This document shows, in pieces, positions 62,589 to 64,000 of a stretch of 64,000 bases of DNA. Numbering within the stretch: position 1 is the first letter of the stretch; every line of letters begins with the position of its first letter. A model generated the notes under the pieces. That model did not search any database, was not told the DNA's origin, and saw nothing but the letters and a program-made list of their open reading frames with translations. This DNA comes from Aquidulcibacter sp. (GTDB taxonomy: Bacteria; Pseudomonadota; Alphaproteobacteria; Caulobacterales; Aquidulcibacteraceae): NCBI RefSeq assembly GCF_020253525.1, contig NZ_JADCBK010000064.1:17462-81461 (forward strand), written 5' to 3'. A program made the position numbers and the translations under genes.

Positions 62589-64000
62589 ATGCGTCGTTTT
62601 TGGTTTGGTTCGGCTTCCATCCTTGTTTTCGCCCTGACTGGGCCCGTTATGGCGCAGAGCACGCCACGCCCCTTGGTGCTTGGCCAACCCATTCAAAGCG
62701 TGATGGGACCAGAAGACCCCGTCTTGCAGAGCGATGAAAGCAGCTATGAGTTGTTTCAGGTTCAAGCGCCAAAGGGCCAATTGGTGACGGTAACACTGAC
62801 CAGCACCGCCTTTCAGCCGATTGTGGCGGTTGGCGAGGAAATGAGTGAAGAGTGCGAAGCGTGTGCGACATCCATTGGCGAGACCGATAAGGCGGCCGTT
62901 GCCCGCAAAATTGTTCCCGCGTCTGGCATGCTTCAAATACGGGTGAATGCCATGAATAAAGGCGATCGCGGCGCATTTACGCTGCTTGCAACCGCCTCTG
63001 CCCCGCCGCGCATCTCGGCGCGTCCACTTCCCTTTGGCCAAAGCGTTTCCGAAGCCCTCGATGGTGGTGATGCGGTGACCGATGATGGGGCTATGGTGGA
63101 TGCTTACGCAGTCCGATTGGCTGCCGACCAAGAAGTTCAGCTCGACCTATCTTCCGACGACTTTGACCCCAAACTTGAACTTCTGACGCCTGCTGGCGCA
63201 AAAGTCGCCGAAGATGATGATGGCGGGCCAGGAACCAATGCGCGTATTCGCTATACGGTGCCTCGCGCTGGCCTGTACCAAGTGCGTGTAACGGCTGTCG
63301 GTTCAGATGATGGCGGTACGTACAAGTTGTCTACAGGGTTGCGTCAGGCGCTACCGCCTATGCCGGCTCCCATAGCCCTTACGCTTGGCCAGGCCGTGAA
63401 TGGCGCGATTACAGAGTCAACGGCGCGCTATGAAGTTGATGGAGAAGATGTTCAGGCTGTACGTTATGGCCTGCGGTTGGAAGCGGGGAAAGTATACAGG
63501 GTCTCGCTTACGGCGGCCTCGGGCAGTGAGTTGGACCCTAAAGTCGCCATCGGAAAAATTGCCACGGATGGCAGCCTTGATGCGGTTGCGCAAAATGATG
63601 ACAGTGGGACCGGTAGCAATGCGATGTTGCGATTCCGTCCTGAATCGACAGGTAATTTTGTTCTCGAAGCCCAACGGGTTGGGTCTGCCAATGGCGCCTA
63701 TCGTTTGATGGTAGAACAGGCCGCGTCAGATCGCGCGCCCGAAGCTTCCCAGCCCTTGCGCTTGGGCCAGGCGATTTCCGGTGAATTGCGCGATGGCGGC
63801 GCTCGCCTTGCCGCCACGGATACATTGTTCAACACCTATTCCATTGGCTTACGCGCAGGTCAGCGTGTCAATGTAGTCATGGACAAGAATGACGAGGCCA
63901 ATATTGATCCCATGCTGGAAATAGGTTTGTTGAGTTCAGTTGCCTTTCAGCCGCTTGCCAAAGATGATGATGGTGGCAAAGGCGTGAATGCACGGATTAA
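62589..64000 (+). CDS. Secreted protein with tandem PPC-like modules (3' truncated)
   Basis: The frame runs open from the ATG at 62589 to the right edge, about 470 residues. A signal peptide (RRFWFGSASILVFALTGPV, cleaved after VMAQ) is followed by four repeats of about 110-130 residues. Each starts with an L-x-LGQ-type strand (LVLGQPIQSV, LPFGQSVSEA, LTLGQAVNGA, LRLGQAISGE) and carries a DDD/DDS-G turn (EDDDGGPGTNA, QNDDSGTGSNA, KDDDGGKGVNA). This is the bacterial pre-peptidase C-terminal (PPC) fold pattern. What follows downstream, such as a protease domain, cannot be seen. Confidence 0.75.
   Translation, partial: MRRFWFGSASILVFALTGPVMAQSTPRPLVLGQPIQSVMGPEDPVLQSDESSYELFQVQAPKGQLVTVTLTSTAFQPIVAVGEEMSEECEACATSIGETDKAAVARKIVPASGMLQIRVNAMNKGDRGAFTLLATASAPPRISARPLPFGQSVSEALDGGDAVTDDGAMVDAYAVRLAADQEVQLDLSSDDFDPKLELLTPAGAKVAEDDDGGPGTNARIRYTVPRAGLYQVRVTAVGSDDGGTYKLSTGLRQALPPMPAPIALTLGQAVNGAITESTARYEVDGEDVQAVRYGLRLEAGKVYRVSLTAASGSELDPKVAIGKIATDGSLDAVAQNDDSGTGSNAMLRFRPESTGNFVLEAQRVGSANGAYRLMVEQAASDRAPEASQPLRLGQAISGELRDGGARLAATDTLFNTYSIGLRAGQRVNVVMDKNDEANIDPMLEIGLLSSVAFQPLAKDDDGGKGVNARI

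Noticed and set aside
62496..63131. Long open frame on the minus strand
   Set aside because: It opposes the PPC-like gene, whose frame has a signal peptide and four recognisable repeats. The minus-strand product has no coherent features.
1..64000. Insertion sequences, prophage, CRISPR arrays, tRNA and rRNA genes
   Set aside because: No transposase- or integrase-like products, no regularly spaced repeats and no cloverleaf-type sequence were recognised by eye in the gaps between genes.

Overview
The window is a chromosomal segment from an alphaproteobacterium, most likely Caulobacterales or a close relative. Three things point there: a complete CpaA-F/TadBC Flp-pilus locus, an OmpR-type regulator resembling CenR, and above all the gene order hemE - non-coding gap - PPSR (DUF299) - maf - aroE - coaE - dnaQ - secB. 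That is the arrangement around the Caulobacter-type replication origin. No mobile elements, rRNA, tRNA or CRISPR were found. Base composition and coding style look uniform, so this is core genome rather than an accessory island.

Layout. 0-0.7 kb: 3' part of a class IV aminotransferase. 0.7-12.8 kb: Flp/tight-adherence pilus locus. A leftward tadE-like trio faces two tandem flp pilin genes, followed by cpaA and the cpaB-C-D-E-F-tadB-tadC operon. CtrA-like boxes (TTAA-N7-TTAA type) lie upstream of several of these units. 12.8-21.4 kb: a zinc-finger protein, an ABC ATPase, then a leftward RNA/envelope housekeeping block: miaB, a fused phoH-ybeY, corC, lnt, an XRE regulator and trmB. An L,D-transpeptidase and a CenR-like regulator follow. 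22-26.2 kb: a GntR regulator and a YciI-like protein next to a catabolic operon. The operon pairs an aconitase-type hydratase (two subunits) with an isocitrate-lyase/PEP-mutase-family lyase, a layout resembling dimethylmaleate/dimethylmalate or methylcitrate-type chemistry. 26.3-28.5 kb: small envelope proteins and a degenerate SDR.

28.5-32.6 kb: leftward hemE-hemH-hemJ-rho. 32.6-33.0 kb: the candidate replication origin, with degenerate DnaA boxes, a perfect CtrA box and GANTC methylation sites. 33-39.9 kb: the rightward origin-proximal set PPSR, maf, aroE, coaE, dnaQ, then secB (leftward), a Tim44-domain protein, mltA and an Smr protein. Genes on both sides mostly read away from the origin.

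39.9-56 kb: mixed metabolism and transport: an alpha-glucosidase, a dienelactone hydrolase, clpP-rimM-rph, two divergent dicarboxylate/amino-acid symporters, a peptide-binding lipoprotein, carA, a KefB-type antiporter, an SDR with a TetR-like regulator, a LysE exporter and a divergent Mpl-like Mur ligase. 56-64 kb: trmD-rplS, an ABC-F ATPase, a MarR/flavin-oxidoreductase operon with a double operator, rpsD, a monothiol glutaredoxin, and the start of a secreted protein built from tandem PPC-like modules that runs off the right edge.

Cell-cycle logic links two parts of the window: the same CtrA-type motif appears at the putative origin and at pilus promoters. Function calls are from reading translated sequence by eye; no searches were run.
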